Shown: positions 8,077 to 18,153 of the stretch, one piece after another
Layout of the letters: the number at the start of each line of letters is the position of its first letter
Numbering within the stretch: the stretch's first letter is position 1
Origin: Enterobacter sp. JUb54
GTDB taxonomy: Bacteria; Pseudomonadota; Gammaproteobacteria; Enterobacterales; Enterobacteriaceae
DNA: 64,000 bases
Direction: 5' to 3'
Assembly (NCBI RefSeq): GCF_014298075.1
Contig: NZ_CP060418.1
Location: 4,216,001 to 4,280,000 of the forward strand
The notes under the pieces: model-generated
What the model was told of the DNA's origin: nothing
Databases searched by the model: none
Seen by the model: only the letters and a program-made list of their open reading frames with translations
Made by a program: the position numbers and the translations under genes

Positions 8077-9255
8077 CTACATCATCACTTCACTGTGCCG
8101 GTCCCGGTACTCCTTCGGCGTGACGTCGTACTCTTTCTTAAACACCGAATAGAAATATTGCAGCGACGGATAGCCGCACATCTGTGAGATTTCGTTAATC
8201 GACAGCGTGGTGGAGACCAGCAGGCTGCGGGCCTTCTCTAACTTCTCGCTATGAATGATGGTGTGAATGGTATCGCCCACCTCCTCTTTGAAGCGCTTCT
8301 CGAGGTTGGAGCGGGAGATGCCGACGGCATCCAGCACCTGTTCGACCTTAATGCCTTTGCAGGCGTTATTGCGGATGTAGTGCATCGCCTGAATGACCGA
8401 GGGATCGCTCAGCGAGCGGTAGTCCGTTGAGCGGCGCTCGACGACACGCATAGGCGCAACCAGCCGACGCTGCAGCGGCAGCGGCTCATTATCCAGCAGA
8501 CGATGCAGCAGCTTTGCCGCCTGGTAGCCCATCTGGCGGGTTCCCTGGGCCACCGAGGAGAGCGCGACGCGCGACAGGTAGCGGGTCAGCTCTTCGTTAT
8601 CAATCCCAATGACGCACAGCTTCTCCGGCACCGGAATATGCAGCAGTTCGCAGGCCTGTAACACATGGCGGGCGCGGGCGTCGGTCACCGCGATAATGCC
8701 GGTTTGCGGAGGCAGCGTCTGTAGCCAGTCGGCCAGGCGATTCTGGGCGTGCTGCCAGTTCTCCGGCGCGGTCTCCAGTCCCTGATAGACCACGCCGCGA
8801 TATTTCTCTTTCGCGACCAACTGACAGAACGCATGCTCGCGCTCCACCGCCCAGCGCTTGCCGCTGGAGGTCGGCAGGCCGTAGAAGGCGAAACGCTGCA
8901 CGCCTTTTTCTTTCAAATGCAGAAAGGCGCTCTCAACCAGCGCGGCGTTATCCGTCGCGATATAGTGCACCGGAGGATAGTCGTCGGGATGGTGGTAGGA
9001 GCCGCCCACGCCGATAATCGGCACCTCGACCCCCGCGAGCAGTTTTTCAATTTCCGGGTCGTCATAATCGGCAATGACGCCGTCACCCAACCACTCCCTG
9101 ATATTCTCAATTCGCGCCCGAAAATCCTCTTCAATGAAGATGTCCCATTCCTGTTGCGATGCCTGTAAATATTCACCAACCCCTTCGACAACCTGCCGGT
9201 CATAGGCTTTGTTGGCATTGAACAGCAGCGTAATACGGTGGCGCTTTGCAAACAT
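8077..9255 (-). CDS. xylR: Xylose operon activator XylR (AraC family)
   Basis: At 392 residues it equals E. coli XylR in length and is nearly identical in its opening (MFAKRHRITLLFNANKAYDR). The N-terminal two thirds form a LacI-like periplasmic-binding-protein fold that senses D-xylose. The C-terminal 100 or so residues form a double helix-turn-helix AraC domain (VLDAVGISRSNLEKRFKEE and INEISQMCGYPSLQYFYSVF). With xylose bound it activates both xylAB and xylFGH. It is the last gene of the xylFGHR strand, with 124 bp between it and xylH. The start at 9255 is chosen over an in-frame ATG 36 bases upstream by homology. Confidence 0.96.
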   Translation of the reverse strand: MFAKRHRITLLFNANKAYDRQVVEGVGEYLQASQQEWDIFIEEDFRARIENIREWLGDGVIADYDDPEIEKLLAGVEVPIIGVGGSYHHPDDYPPVHYIATDNAALVESAFLHLKEKGVQRFAFYGLPTSSGKRWAVEREHAFCQLVAKEKYRGVVYQGLETAPENWQHAQNRLADWLQTLPPQTGIIAVTDARARHVLQACELLHIPVPEKLCVIGIDNEELTRYLSRVALSSVAQGTRQMGYQAAKLLHRLLDNEPLPLQRRLVAPMRVVERRSTDYRSLSDPSVIQAMHYIRNNACKGIKVEQVLDAVGISRSNLEKRFKEEVGDTIHTIIHSEKLEKARSLLVSTTLSINEISQMCGYPSLQYFYSVFKKEYDVTPKEYRDRHSEVMM

Positions 9256-9379
9256 AGTGTTGTTCCCTGGTCTTTCTGACTGGCCATACAATACCGGCCA
9301 ATGCCCGAATCATGACAAGCGTCTTATGCGCAAATCTGGCGGTAGCGCAAATAATTCGGGCATTATTTTCTTAACGGAC

Positions 9380-10561
9380 CTACCCGCGACGTTTGGTGGC
9401 TGAATCCATCCATACCGCCAGCAGCAAAATGGCGCCTTTGACGATGTACTGCCAGAAGGTCGCGACGTCCATCATGCTCATGCCGTTATCCAGCGCCGAC
9501 ATAATAAAGGCCCCCATGACCGCTCCTGCGACGCTCCCCACGCCGCCGGCCAGGCTGGTACCGCCGATAACGCAGGCGGCGATGGCATCCAGCTCGGCAA
9601 TGTTCCCGGCGGAAGGCGAACCGGCCCCCAGACGCGAGCTCAGAATCAGGCCGGCGATCGCCACCATCAGGCCATTGATAGCAAAGACCGCCAGTTTGGT
9701 GCGCTCGACGCTGATGCCGGACAGACGCGCGGCTTCCAGATTACCGCCAATGGCGTAGATCCGGCGGCCAAACGCGGTGCGGGTCGCCATAAACATGCCT
9801 GCCAGCAGCAGAGCCGCCAGAATCAGCACCGGCGTCGGCACGCCGCGATAATCGTTTAATAACCAGATGGCGCCTAACACGATAACTGCGGTAATGCTCT
9901 GACGCGCCACCGTAGAGGTGGGAGCCGGCGTGGTTAATCCCAACGACTGGCGACGCAGGCGACCGCGCCACTGCCAGACGATAAAGGCCGCCATGCCCAT
10001 CACCCCGATGCCGAAGCCCAGGCCATCGGGCAGATAGCTTTGGCCAATTTGCGACATCGCCGGGCTGGTGGGGGAGACGGTGGTGCCGTTGGTAATGCCG
10101 ATGAGAATACCGCGGAACGCCAGCATCCCGGCGAGGGTCACGATAAACGACGGGACTTTGCGATAGGCAACCCACCAACCGTTCCAGGCACCAAGCAGCA
10201 GCCCCATGACCAGTGTGACCACGATGGTCAGCGGCAGTGGCCAGCCAAGCCAGACGTCAAAAATCGCCGCCGCACCGCCGAGCAAGCCCATCATCGAACC
10301 AACGGAGAGGTCGATCTCTGCGGAAATAATCACGAAGACCATGCCGACCGCCAGAATCCCGGTGATCGCCGTCTGTCGCAGCAGGTTGGAAATATTACGC
10401 GCGCTTAAATAGGCCCCCTCGGTGGCCCAGGTGAAGAACAGCATAATCACCACGATCGCGGCGAGCATGACGAAAACCTGCAGGTTCAGCCCCTTGAATC
10501 CAGGCAGGCCAGCAGGGGCGGGCGGGATAACTTTAATCTCAGACGACGTGTTTTTCGACAT
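9380..10561 (-). CDS. xylH: D-xylose ABC transporter permease XylH
   Basis: A 393-residue inner-membrane permease equal in length to E. coli XylH. About ten hydrophobic segments are visible, beginning with [20 protein letters not shown] after a short cytoplasmic N-terminus. It has the RbsC-family signatures [17 protein letters not shown] and [18 protein letters not shown]. It forms the xylose channel powered by XylG and fed by periplasmic XylF. Its start codon lies 23 bases inside the end of xylG, so translation is probably coupled, as in E. coli. Confidence 0.95.
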   Translation of the reverse strand: MSKNTSSEIKVIPPAPAGLPGFKGLNLQVFVMLAAIVVIMLFFTWATEGAYLSARNISNLLRQTAITGILAVGMVFVIISAEIDLSVGSMMGLLGGAAAIFDVWLGWPLPLTIVVTLVMGLLLGAWNGWWVAYRKVPSFIVTLAGMLAFRGILIGITNGTTVSPTSPAMSQIGQSYLPDGLGFGIGVMGMAAFIVWQWRGRLRRQSLGLTTPAPTSTVARQSITAVIVLGAIWLLNDYRGVPTPVLILAALLLAGMFMATRTAFGRRIYAIGGNLEAARLSGISVERTKLAVFAINGLMVAIAGLILSSRLGAGSPSAGNIAELDAIAACVIGGTSLAGGVGSVAGAVMGAFIMSALDNGMSMMDVATFWQYIVKGAILLLAVWMDSATKRRG

Positions 10562-12080
10562 GGGGTTCGCTCCTCAGCGCGGCTTCCATCACCTGTTCCT
10601 GGGTCAGATCGTGGTTGACTAAATTGGCTTTCAGCTTGCCTTCATGCATCACCAGCACCCGATCGCTTAACCCCAGCACCTCGGGGAGTTCGGAAGAGAT
10701 GACGATGACGGCGATACCCTGCTGCACCAGTTGATTAATCAGTTTGTAGATTTCGTATTTCGCGCCGATATCGATGCCGCGGGTTGGCTCATCGAGGATC
10801 AGAATGCGGGGATTCAGCAGCAGGCAACGGGCCAGAATCGCTTTCTGCTGATTGCCGCCGCTCAGACGACCGATGGCCAGCTCCGACGAGGAGGTTTTGA
10901 TTTTCAGCCGCTGAATGGATTGCTGAATGCAGTGCTGCTCGGCGGCATCATCCAGGCTGCTCAGCGGGCCGGTAAACTGGTCCAGCGCCGCCAGGGTGAT
11001 GTTCTTTCCGACCGCCATCACCGGGACGATGCCATCTTTTTTGCGATCCTCCGGCACCATGGCGATACCGTGGGCGATAGCCTGCTGGCAGTGATGAATA
11101 GCAACCGGTTGTCCGTCGATGAAAATGTCCCCCTGCCAGCGCCCCGGCCAGACGCCAAACAGGCATTGCACGGCCTCGGTGCGCCCGGCACCGACCAGCC
11201 CGGCAATGCCGAGGATCTCGCCTTTATGCAGCGAGAAGGAGACATCGTTGACCCGCTTAATATGGCGATTCACCGGGTGCCATGCGGTTAAATGCTCGAC
11301 GCGTAGAATTTCATCGCCGCGTTCGTGCGGTTCGTTGGGGTAGAGGGCGGTGAGTTCGCGGCCTACCATCATGGTGATCACGTCATCTTCATTCATGCCG
11401 CTGGCGTCGCGGGTGCCGATATGCTGACCGTCGCGAATGACGCAGATGGTGTCGGAGATGGCCTTCACCTCATTCAGCTTGTGGGAGATGTAAATACAGG
11501 CGATCCCGTGATGCTGGAGATCGCGAATAATATTCAGCAGAATCGCCGTTTCCTGCTCGGTTAATGACGCTGTAGGCTCATCGAGAATTAATAAACGGAC
11601 CTGCTTATTGAGCGCTTTAGCAATTTCAACCAACTGCTGCTGACCGAGGCCTAAATCGCCGACGCGGGTGTCGGGTGAAATGGCTAAATTAACCTGGGTC
11701 AGCAATTTCTGACAGCGCAGGGTCATGGTTTCATAATCGAGCAGGCCATGGCGGGATATTTCCGCACCAAGAAAAATATTCTCCAGCACGCTCAGGTGTT
11801 TTACCAGCGCGAGCTCCTGATGAATAATGGCAATGCCTTTGCGTTCGGTGTCACGAATATGATGGGGCGTGATGGTTTCACCGGCAAAAACGATCTCCCC
11901 TTGATAGCTGCCGTGAGGATAAATGCCGCACAAGACTTTCATCAGGGTGGATTTTCCCGAGCCATTTTCACCACATAATGAGACAATTTCCCCGGCATTG
12001 AGCCGCAGGCTGATATTATCCAGCGCTTTGACGGTGCCGAAGGATTTGGTGATGTTTTTCATTTCGAGTAACCAGGTCAT
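10539..12080 (-). CDS. xylG: D-xylose ABC transporter ATPase XylG
   Basis: A 513-residue duplicated ATPase matching E. coli XylG. Domain one has GENGSGKST (about residues 38-46), signature LGLGQQQ and Walker [12 protein letters not shown]. Domain two has a degenerate P-loop (GLVGAGRTE), signature LSGGNQQK and [10 protein letters not shown]. It energises xylose import through XylH. The start at 12080 is chosen because GGAG precedes it and the E. coli protein starts at the same point; a further in-frame ATG at 12140 would add 20 unrelated residues read from the xylF-xylG hairpin. Confidence 0.95.
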   Translation of the reverse strand: MTWLLEMKNITKSFGTVKALDNISLRLNAGEIVSLCGENGSGKSTLMKVLCGIYPHGSYQGEIVFAGETITPHHIRDTERKGIAIIHQELALVKHLSVLENIFLGAEISRHGLLDYETMTLRCQKLLTQVNLAISPDTRVGDLGLGQQQLVEIAKALNKQVRLLILDEPTASLTEQETAILLNIIRDLQHHGIACIYISHKLNEVKAISDTICVIRDGQHIGTRDASGMNEDDVITMMVGRELTALYPNEPHERGDEILRVEHLTAWHPVNRHIKRVNDVSFSLHKGEILGIAGLVGAGRTEAVQCLFGVWPGRWQGDIFIDGQPVAIHHCQQAIAHGIAMVPEDRKKDGIVPVMAVGKNITLAALDQFTGPLSSLDDAAEQHCIQQSIQRLKIKTSSSELAIGRLSGGNQQKAILARCLLLNPRILILDEPTRGIDIGAKYEIYKLINQLVQQGIAVIVISSELPEVLGLSDRVLVMHEGKLKANLVNHDLTQEQVMEAALRSEPHVEKHVV

Positions 12081-12119
12081 AGATGCTCCGCATAAGCGAT
12101 ATCCGGCTGGACAGAAATA

Positions 12120-12137
12120 GCGCCCCGGCAGGGGCGC
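12120..12137 (-). repeat. Hairpin between xylF and xylG
   Basis: GCGCCCC (12120-12126) and GGGGCGC (12131-12137) form a 7-bp perfect GC stem with a 4-base loop, 6 bases after the xylF stop. There is no U-tract on the minus strand. Such a hairpin usually protects the 3' end of the binding-protein mRNA so that XylF is made in excess over the membrane components. Confidence 0.6.
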
Positions 12138-12143
12138 CAAAAA

Positions 12144-13136
12144 TTATAATTCGCTCTTTTTGTGGAACCCGTCTTTGATCACCGTTTGTTCGATATTGTC
12201 TTTATTCACTTCAACCGGGGTTAACAGCCGGGCCGGGACATCTTTCAGCCCATTGTTCAGCGTGGTATCGGCCTTCGGTTGCTTATCGTTGCCTAACTCG
12301 ACGGCGATCTCCGCCGCGGTGGTGGCCAGGGTGGTGATCGGTTTGTAGACGGTCATGGTCTGGGTTCCGGCAATAATACGTTTCACGCCGGCAAGGTCGG
12401 CATCCTGACCGGATATCGCCACTTTACCTGCCAGGCCCTGGGCGCTTAATGCCTGAATGGCGCCGCCGGCGGTAGCGTCATTAGACGCGACAACCGCATC
12501 GATTTTGTTATTGTTGGCGGTGAGCGCATTTTCCATAATTTTCAGCGCATTTTCCGGCAGCCAGCCGTCGACCCACTGGTCGCCGACAATTTTAATCTTG
12601 CCTTCATCAATATACGGCTTGAGGACTTTCATCTGCCCGGCTCGGAACAGCTTGGCGTTGTTATCGACCGGAGAGCCGCCCATCAGGAAATAATTCCCCT
12701 GCGGGGTTTTATCAACCAGACTCTGGGCCTGCATTTCGCCAACTTTTTCGTTATCAAATGAAATATAGAAATCGATATCGGCGTTGTTGATCAGGCGGTC
12801 ATAGGCCAGGACTTTAATCCCTTCCTGTTTCGCTTCTTTAATGACATTACTTAATACCTGACCGTTGTAGGGAATAATAACCAGAACATCGACGCCGCGA
12901 TTTATCATATTTTCGATTTGCGACATTTGTGTTTCTTCATTACCATTGGCGGACTGCACAAATACTTTCGCACCTAATGATTCGGCTTTGTTGACAAAAA
13001 TATCACGATCTTTCTGCCAGCGTTCAAGACGGAGATCGTCAATGGCCATACCAATCTTAACTTCTTTAGCCATACCCACCATGCTGGTGAGCAGGAGTGA
13101 AGCACAGAGCGTGAGGCAAAGGTTCTTTATCTTCAT
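12144..13136 (-). CDS. xylF: D-xylose-binding periplasmic protein XylF
   Basis: A 330-residue type I periplasmic sugar-binding protein matching E. coli XylF (330). The signal peptide is MKIKNLCLTLCASLLLTSMVGMA, with mature protein starting KEVKIGMAIDD. Characteristic stretches are IPYNGQVLSNVIKEA, FISFDNEKVGEMQA-like YISFDNEKVGEMQ, and SNDATAGGAIQAL. It captures D-xylose and delivers it to XylGH. It is the first gene of xylFGH, divergent from xylA, and is expected to be induced by XylR with xylose and CRP. Confidence 0.96.
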   Translation of the reverse strand: MKIKNLCLTLCASLLLTSMVGMAKEVKIGMAIDDLRLERWQKDRDIFVNKAESLGAKVFVQSANGNEETQMSQIENMINRGVDVLVIIPYNGQVLSNVIKEAKQEGIKVLAYDRLINNADIDFYISFDNEKVGEMQAQSLVDKTPQGNYFLMGGSPVDNNAKLFRAGQMKVLKPYIDEGKIKIVGDQWVDGWLPENALKIMENALTANNNKIDAVVASNDATAGGAIQALSAQGLAGKVAISGQDADLAGVKRIIAGTQTMTVYKPITTLATTAAEIAVELGNDKQPKADTTLNNGLKDVPARLLTPVEVNKDNIEQTVIKDGFHKKSEL

Positions 13137-13511
13137 AATAATAACGCCTTTTTTGTAGGGTGCAGGATAAGACGAACGGGGTAAAGAAACGGCCTGGTAC
13201 TTAGTAGATTCTTAACAGCCAAAGGACCGCTGGCAATTATCTGTGCTTATTTTGCGGTTACGAAATTTCGTTTGTTTGCTGATTTATGACCACGATCTTA
13301 TTTTTAAAAATGATGGTTTGCGCTATATCATTGATATGTCTCTGAAGGGAAAGTGGCGGTGTGGTTATTAATATCGCGTTATGGGATCTGGCGCACGTTT
13401 GTGGATTCTCTCAATGGTGGTGTGAAATAACGTAATTGAGGAAAGTAAAACAGCGATTCTATATTGAGGTCAGAGATATTACCCGCCGCATCCCTGAATA
13501 TGGAGTTCATT
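13137..13511. promoter_or_regulatory. xylF-xylA divergent control region
   Basis: This 375-bp gap holds both xylose promoters. For xylA: a CRP-like site TGTGGATTCTCTCAAT (13400-13415), then the direct-repeat-like XylR stretch GAAATAACGTAATTGAG plus GAAAGTAAAA (13424-13450), then a -10 TATATT (13460-13465). The sequence closely resembles the mapped E. coli region. For xylF, on the minus strand: an XylR-like stretch across 13246-13271, including the palindrome ACGAAATTTCGT (13260-13271), followed by -10 GATAAT (13236-13241). The site names are inferred from similarity to E. coli and position. The middle, about 13272-13399, shows no further assigned element. Confidence 0.65.
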
Positions 13512-14834
13512 ATGCAGACCTATTTCGATCAACTCGATCGCGTTCGTTATGAAGGCCCGAAAACCACTAACCCGCTGGCATTCCGTCACTACAACCCGGA
13601 CGAGCTGGTGTTGGGCAAACGTATGGAAGAGCATCTGCGGTTTGCCGCCTGCTACTGGCATACGTTCTGCTGGAACGGGGCCGATATGTTTGGCGTGGGC
13701 TCTTTTAACCGTCCGTGGCAGCAGCCGGGCGATGCGCTGGAAATGGCCAAACGTAAAGCCGATGTCGCCTTTGAGTTTTTCCACAAGCTGAACGTCCCCT
13801 ATTACTGCTTCCACGATGTGGACGTCTCTCCGGAAGGCGCCTCGCTGAAAGAGTACCTGGAGAATTTCTCCCGGATGGTGGATGTGCTGGCGGCGAAGCA
13901 GGAACAAAGCGGCGTGAAGCTGCTGTGGGGCACAGCAAACTGCTTCACCAACCCGCGCTACGGTGCCGGGGCTGCGACTAATCCGGATCCGGAAGTCTTT
14001 AGCTGGGCGGCGACTCAGGTCGTGACCGCCATGGATGCGACCCACAAACTGGGCGGGGAAAACTATGTCCTGTGGGGCGGTCGTGAAGGTTACGAAACCC
14101 TGCTGAATACCGACCTGCGCCAGGAACGTGAGCAAATTGGCCGTTTCATGCAGCTGGTGGTTGAACACAAACATAAAATCGGTTTCCAGGGCACGCTGCT
14201 GATTGAACCTAAACCGCAGGAGCCAACCAAGCATCAGTACGATTACGATGCCTCTACCGTCTACGGCTTCCTCAAGCAGTTCGGCCTCGAAAAAGAGATC
14301 AAACTGAACATTGAAGCCAACCACGCGACCCTGGCCGGCCACTCGTTCCACCACGAAATTGCCACCGCCATTGCGCTGGGGCTGTTTGGGTCCGTCGATG
14401 CCAACCGCGGCGACCCGCAGCTGGGTTGGGACACCGACCAGTTCCCGAACAGCGTGGAAGAGAATGCGCTGGTGATGTATGAAATCCTCAAAGCGGGCGG
14501 TTTTACCACCGGCGGGCTGAACTTTGATGCCAAAGTGCGTCGCCAGAGCACCGACAAATACGATCTGTTCTATGGTCATATTGGGGCGATGGATACCATG
14601 GCACTGTCGCTGAAAGTGGCGGCGCGCATGATTGAAGAGGGAGAGCTGGATAAGCGCGTCGCGAAGCGCTACGCCGGCTGGAACGGCGATCTGGGCCAGC
14701 AAATCCTGTCCGGGAAAATGACCCTGACGGAGATCGCCCAGTACGCGGCGCAGCATAATCTGGCGCCGCAGCACCAGAGCGGCCATCAGGAGCAACTGGA
14801 GAATCTGGTTAACTATTATCTCTTTGATAAGTAA
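13512..14834 (+). CDS. xylA: D-xylose isomerase XylA
   Basis: A 440-residue class II xylose isomerase, the same length as in E. coli. It converts D-xylose to D-xylulose in the cytoplasm using two divalent metals. The catalytic histidine is in [10 protein letters not shown] (about H101). Metal and substrate ligands lie in [13 protein letters not shown] (E232, K234), [16 protein letters not shown] and [18 protein letters not shown] (the last with the DxD metal site). The ATG at 13512 is preceded by TGGAG at 13501-13505. It is followed by a hairpin, a repeat element and xylB. Confidence 0.97.
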   Translation: MQTYFDQLDRVRYEGPKTTNPLAFRHYNPDELVLGKRMEEHLRFAACYWHTFCWNGADMFGVGSFNRPWQQPGDALEMAKRKADVAFEFFHKLNVPYYCFHDVDVSPEGASLKEYLENFSRMVDVLAAKQEQSGVKLLWGTANCFTNPRYGAGAATNPDPEVFSWAATQVVTAMDATHKLGGENYVLWGGREGYETLLNTDLRQEREQIGRFMQLVVEHKHKIGFQGTLLIEPKPQEPTKHQYDYDASTVYGFLKQFGLEKEIKLNIEANHATLAGHSFHHEIATAIALGLFGSVDANRGDPQLGWDTDQFPNSVEENALVMYEILKAGGFTTGGLNFDAKVRRQSTDKYDLFYGHIGAMDTMALSLKVAARMIEEGELDKRVAKRYAGWNGDLGQQILSGKMTLTEIAQYAAQHNLAPQHQSGHQEQLENLVNYYLFDK

Positions 14835-14840
14835 TGATGA

Positions 14841-14859
14841 CGCCCGGCACTGCCGGGCG
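14841..14859 (+). terminator. Hairpin after xylA
   Basis: CGCCCGGC and GCCGGGCG pair around ACT, 6 bases after the xylA stop. The stem is strong but the following TTGCAAT is a poor U-tract, so it may stabilise xylA mRNA or attenuate read-through to xylB rather than terminate fully. Confidence 0.5.
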
Positions 14860-14878
14860 TTGCAATAGCATGCATTCT

Positions 14879-15049
14879 CGCGCCACGCTTAGAGCCGATC
14901 CCATTAGGCTATTTTATTTGCCATTTTGGCCCTGGGCAGTGCTCACCATCCTCACGTACTGCGTGTACGCTCCGGTGGTTCCGCGCTGTCCGTGCCCAAA
15001 CTGGCTGCAACATCTACGCCTACTGGGATAGGCTCTTAGCCGTGGCGCG
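14879..15049. repeat. 171-bp palindromic repeat element (MITE-like) between xylA and xylB
   Basis: The ends are inverted repeats. CGCGCCACG (14879-14887) pairs with CGTGGCGCG (15041-15049), and the pairing continues imperfectly inward for about 30 bp (left TTAGAGCCGATCCCATTAGGC, right GCCTACTGGGATAGGCTC). The interior (GGCCCTGGGCAGTGCT ... GTCCGTGCCCAAACTGGC) is also partly self-complementary. I recall similar sequence between genes in Enterobacter and Klebsiella genomes but cannot name the family. It encodes no credible protein; a 65-codon open frame across it is an artefact. It increases the xylA-xylB spacing to 233 bp. Confidence 0.65.
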
Positions 15050-15067
15050 CGATTAAGGAGAGTCCGT

Positions 15068-16525
15068 ATGTACATCGGGATTGATTTAGGCACTTCGGGC
15101 GTGAAGGCCATTCTGCTCAATGAGCAGGGTGAGCTTCTGGCGTCGCACACCGCGCCCCTCAACGTATCGCGCCCACACCCGCTGTGGTCTGAACAAGACC
15201 CCGAGCAATGGTGGCAGGCGACAGACCACGCCATGCAGGCGTTGGGCGCACAGCACGCGCTGCGCGACGTCAAAGCCATCGGTATTGCCGGGCAGATGCA
15301 CGGCGCCACGTTGCTGGATAAACAACAGCGGGTTCTGCGTCCGGCGATTTTGTGGAATGACGGGCGTAGCGGAGACGAGTGTGCCGAGCTGGAACAGGCC
15401 GTGGGGCGCTCGCGGCAGATTACCGGCAACCTGATGATGCCGGGTTTCACCGCGCCGAAATTACTCTGGGTTCAGCACCATGAGCCTGAGATCTTCCGTC
15501 AGGTCGATAAAGTCCTGCTGCCGAAAGATTATCTCCGTCTGCGGATGACCGGTGATTATGCCAGCGATATGTCAGATGCCGCCGGCACCCTGTGGATGGA
15601 TGTCGAAAAACGCGACTGGAGCGATGAGATGCTCGCCGCCTGCGGCCTGAGCCGCGATAACATGCCCGCGCTGTTTGAGGGCTGTGAGGTGACGGGGACG
15701 CTGCGTGCCGAGGTCGCTCAGGCCTGGAATATGCCGCAGGCGCTGGTGGTGGCTGGCGGCGGCGATAACGCTGCCGGCGCGGTCGGCGTGGGGATGGCGG
15801 ACGCGGGCCAGGCCATGCTCTCTTTGGGAACCTCCGGGGTCTATTTCGCGGTCAGCAACGGCTTTCTTAGCAAACCTGAAAGCGCGGTACACAGTTTTTG
15901 CCACGCCCTGCCGGGTCGCTGGCATTTGATGTCGGTGATGCTGAGCGCTGCTTCCTGCCTGGATTGGGCTGCAAAACTGACCGGCCTTGGCACCGTGCCT
16001 GCGCTGATCGCCGCGGCGGAATCGGCGAATGAGCATAGCGATGCGGTCTGGTTTTTACCCTATCTCTCCGGCGAGCGTACCCCGCACAACAACCCGCACG
16101 CCAAAGGCGTATTTTTCGGCCTGACTCATCAGCATGGCCCGGCGGAGCTGGCGCGCGCGGTGCTGGAAGGCGTGGGTTATGCGCTGGCGGACGGCATGGA
16201 CGTGGTGCATGCCTGCGGCGTGAAACCGGAAAGTATCACCCTGATTGGCGGCGGGGCGCGCAGTCCCTGGTGGCGGCAGATGCTGGCGGATATCAGCGGT
16301 CAGCAGCTTGATTTCCGCACCGGCGGTGACGTCGGGCCAGCCCTTGGGGCCGCTCGTCTGGCGCAGCTGGCGCTGCATAAAGGCGTGGCGTTCTCAGACC
16401 TGCTGCCGCAATTGCCGCTGGAACAGGCGCACCGACCCGACGCCGAACGTTTTGCCCGTTATGCGCCGCGCCGGGAAACCTTCCGGCAGATTTATCAGCA
16501 GCTGTTGCCGCTGATGTCGTCATAA
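15068..16525 (+). CDS. xylB: D-xylulokinase XylB
   Basis: A 485-residue FGGY-family kinase matching E. coli XylB (484). It phosphorylates D-xylulose to xylulose 5-phosphate, which enters the pentose phosphate pathway. The N-terminal phosphate-binding loop is GIDLGTSGVKAILL (about residues 4-17), GQMHGA (76-81) contacts substrate, and the catalytic aspartate is in GGGDNAAGAVG. The C-terminal ATP site includes LIGGGARSPWWRQML. AAGGAG lies 6 bases before the ATG. It ends 10 bp from the convergent wecH gene. Confidence 0.96.
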   Translation: MYIGIDLGTSGVKAILLNEQGELLASHTAPLNVSRPHPLWSEQDPEQWWQATDHAMQALGAQHALRDVKAIGIAGQMHGATLLDKQQRVLRPAILWNDGRSGDECAELEQAVGRSRQITGNLMMPGFTAPKLLWVQHHEPEIFRQVDKVLLPKDYLRLRMTGDYASDMSDAAGTLWMDVEKRDWSDEMLAACGLSRDNMPALFEGCEVTGTLRAEVAQAWNMPQALVVAGGGDNAAGAVGVGMADAGQAMLSLGTSGVYFAVSNGFLSKPESAVHSFCHALPGRWHLMSVMLSAASCLDWAAKLTGLGTVPALIAAAESANEHSDAVWFLPYLSGERTPHNNPHAKGVFFGLTHQHGPAELARAVLEGVGYALADGMDVVHACGVKPESITLIGGGARSPWWRQMLADISGQQLDFRTGGDVGPALGAARLAQLALHKGVAFSDLLPQLPLEQAHRPDAERFARYAPRRETFRQIYQQLLPLMSS

Positions 16526-16535
16526 ATCCGGGGGA

Positions 16536-17531
16536 TTAGCTGACCAGACGTCGGGTATCCAGGCGCTGTAGCAGTATCGACAGCAGCAGGCTGCCCGACA
16601 ACGCCGCACCAAACACCCACAAAATATCCAGCAGCGGCCAGCGGGTCAGCACCAGGCCGCTGGCCCGCAGCGCATGAATGAGCAGGGCATGAAAGCCGTA
16701 GATCCCCAGCGAATGACGGGCAATCAGCGTCAGGAAAGGGATCTGGCACTGGTTCAGCGTGTTTTTCACCAGCGTGAACAGGGCTATCGCGCAGATAAAC
16801 ACCGCCGGTCCACAGTATAAATACCAGGTATCGCCGAAGTCGCCCCGCCACGCCAGCTCGTGCAGAGTCCCGCGTGAAATCCCCCAGACAGCCGTGGCAA
16901 CAAGCCCGGCGCACAGCAGCGTGAGCCATTTTTTCTCCGTCTCCATCATGCCTATTGCCCGGCCCAGCACGCCATACAGGACGTAGTAAAACGTATCGCC
17001 GTTGATGTAGAGGTTGAGCGGCAGCCATTCGATGCCGCCGGCTTTAACCGACACCATGTTGGGGTTCGCCAGCAGGCCGATGACCAGCATCAGGACCAGC
17101 AGCATTTTGGGCGCCACCTGTTTCACCTGCAGCAGCGGAGAGAGCAGGTAAATGACGATGATGGCGAAGAAAAACCACAGGTGATAGAACACCGGTTTTT
17201 GCAGCAGATTCTTCAGCGACAGCAGCACGTTGATGTGGGTGAACAAGGTGATGTAGAGCAGCGACAGCGCGCTATAGAACAGTACACACAGGACGATACG
17301 CAGGAAATGCCGCGGCTGGGCGCTGCGTTCACCGAAAAACAGATAACCTGACATCATGAAAAACAGCGGGACGCTGGCCCGGGACGCGGAGTTAAGCAGG
17401 TTGGCAATATCCCAGTCCAGCAGGTTAATCGTATGGGGATGGGTGATGTACCACGTGGTGCTGTGAATCATCACCACCATCAGGCATGCGATACCGCGCA
17501 AATGTGTAATCCAGCGTATTTTTTCCTGCAT
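16536..17531 (-). CDS. wecH: O-acetyltransferase WecH (YiaH)
   Basis: A 331-residue integral membrane acyltransferase of the acyltransferase-3 family, equal in length to E. coli WecH (formerly YiaH). About ten hydrophobic helices follow the cytoplasmic N-terminus, and the family histidine is in [18 protein letters not shown]. In E. coli it adds O-acetyl groups to the GlcNAc residues of enterobacterial common antigen. The gene stands alone, away from the wec cluster, as it does in E. coli, and is convergent with xylB. Confidence 0.92.
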   Translation of the reverse strand: MQEKIRWITHLRGIACLMVVMIHSTTWYITHPHTINLLDWDIANLLNSASRASVPLFFMMSGYLFFGERSAQPRHFLRIVLCVLFYSALSLLYITLFTHINVLLSLKNLLQKPVFYHLWFFFAIIVIYLLSPLLQVKQVAPKMLLVLMLVIGLLANPNMVSVKAGGIEWLPLNLYINGDTFYYVLYGVLGRAIGMMETEKKWLTLLCAGLVATAVWGISRGTLHELAWRGDFGDTWYLYCGPAVFICAIALFTLVKNTLNQCQIPFLTLIARHSLGIYGFHALLIHALRASGLVLTRWPLLDILWVFGAALSGSLLLSILLQRLDTRRLVS

Positions 17532-17710
17532 CAGTGCCTCAGTTGCTCCTGCTTAAAGAGAGTCTGACTTCCCTTATCGGAGGGTGTCGCAATGGAATAT
17601 TCCGAGTTTCCCGCAATACTCTTGTCGGGATGTGGAGAGATTCGCACAATGGTCCGGTGATTTCACGTAGCCTGCAAGATAACAATTTGCTAACAAAACG
17701 GTTGGAAAAA

Positions 17711-18016
17711 ATGGTGATGAAATATTTATTTTCTGGTCTGTTAGTGCTCCTGCTTGCGGGCTGCAGCCAGTCGCCAGCTCAGCCGGTGCAAAAAGCGCAG
17801 CGTGCGCGTATTACGCCGCAAATTACCCTTAATATGGAGCAACTGTGCAAGGATCAGGCGGCGAAACGCTATAGTACCGGAACCCGAATGGTGGACGTCA
17901 GCCGTTTCGAGCAGTTCCAGGGGAGCTACGAGCTCTCTGGCCTGACCTCGAAGAATGAGCACTTTATCTGTTCTTTTGACCCAGACGGGCAGTTTTTACA
18001 TCTTTCTATGCGGTAA
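17711..18016 (+). CDS. ysaB: Small lipoprotein YsaB
   Basis: About 101 residues with a lipoprotein signal peptide (MVMKYLFSGLLVLLLAGC, lipobox LLAGC) and a mature domain with conserved LCKDQAAKRYSTG, FEQFQGSYELSG and FICSFDPDGQFLHLSMR. These match E. coli YsaB (99 residues) end to end. The function is unknown. The start at 17711 (MVMKY) corresponds to E. coli MMMKY; a second ATG lies at 17717. A longer open frame reaching back to 17534 has no ribosome-binding site and would bury the signal peptide. It lies just upstream of glyQ. Confidence 0.87.
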   Translation: MVMKYLFSGLLVLLLAGCSQSPAQPVQKAQRARITPQITLNMEQLCKDQAAKRYSTGTRMVDVSRFEQFQGSYELSGLTSKNEHFICSFDPDGQFLHLSMR

Positions 18017-18153
18017 ATCGGGCTCTGATGCCCCATGATGGCGCTAATTTCCGCAATTTTGTTTAAACAACACCGTTTCGTACTGTATATCTCGCATCCA
18101 GCGGGTATACTGATCCCTTCCTTTAAATCCACACGTATCCAGCACGAAATAAT

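Noticed and set aside
13479-14795. Long open frame on the minus strand opposite xylA
   Set aside because: It is fully antisense to an unmistakable xylA; biased codon use in the sense gene keeps the antisense frame free of stops. Its product resembles nothing.
14834-15031. 65-codon open frame between xylA and xylB
   Set aside because: It lies within the palindromic repeat element. I recall similar spurious annotations in related genomes arising from copies of this repeat.
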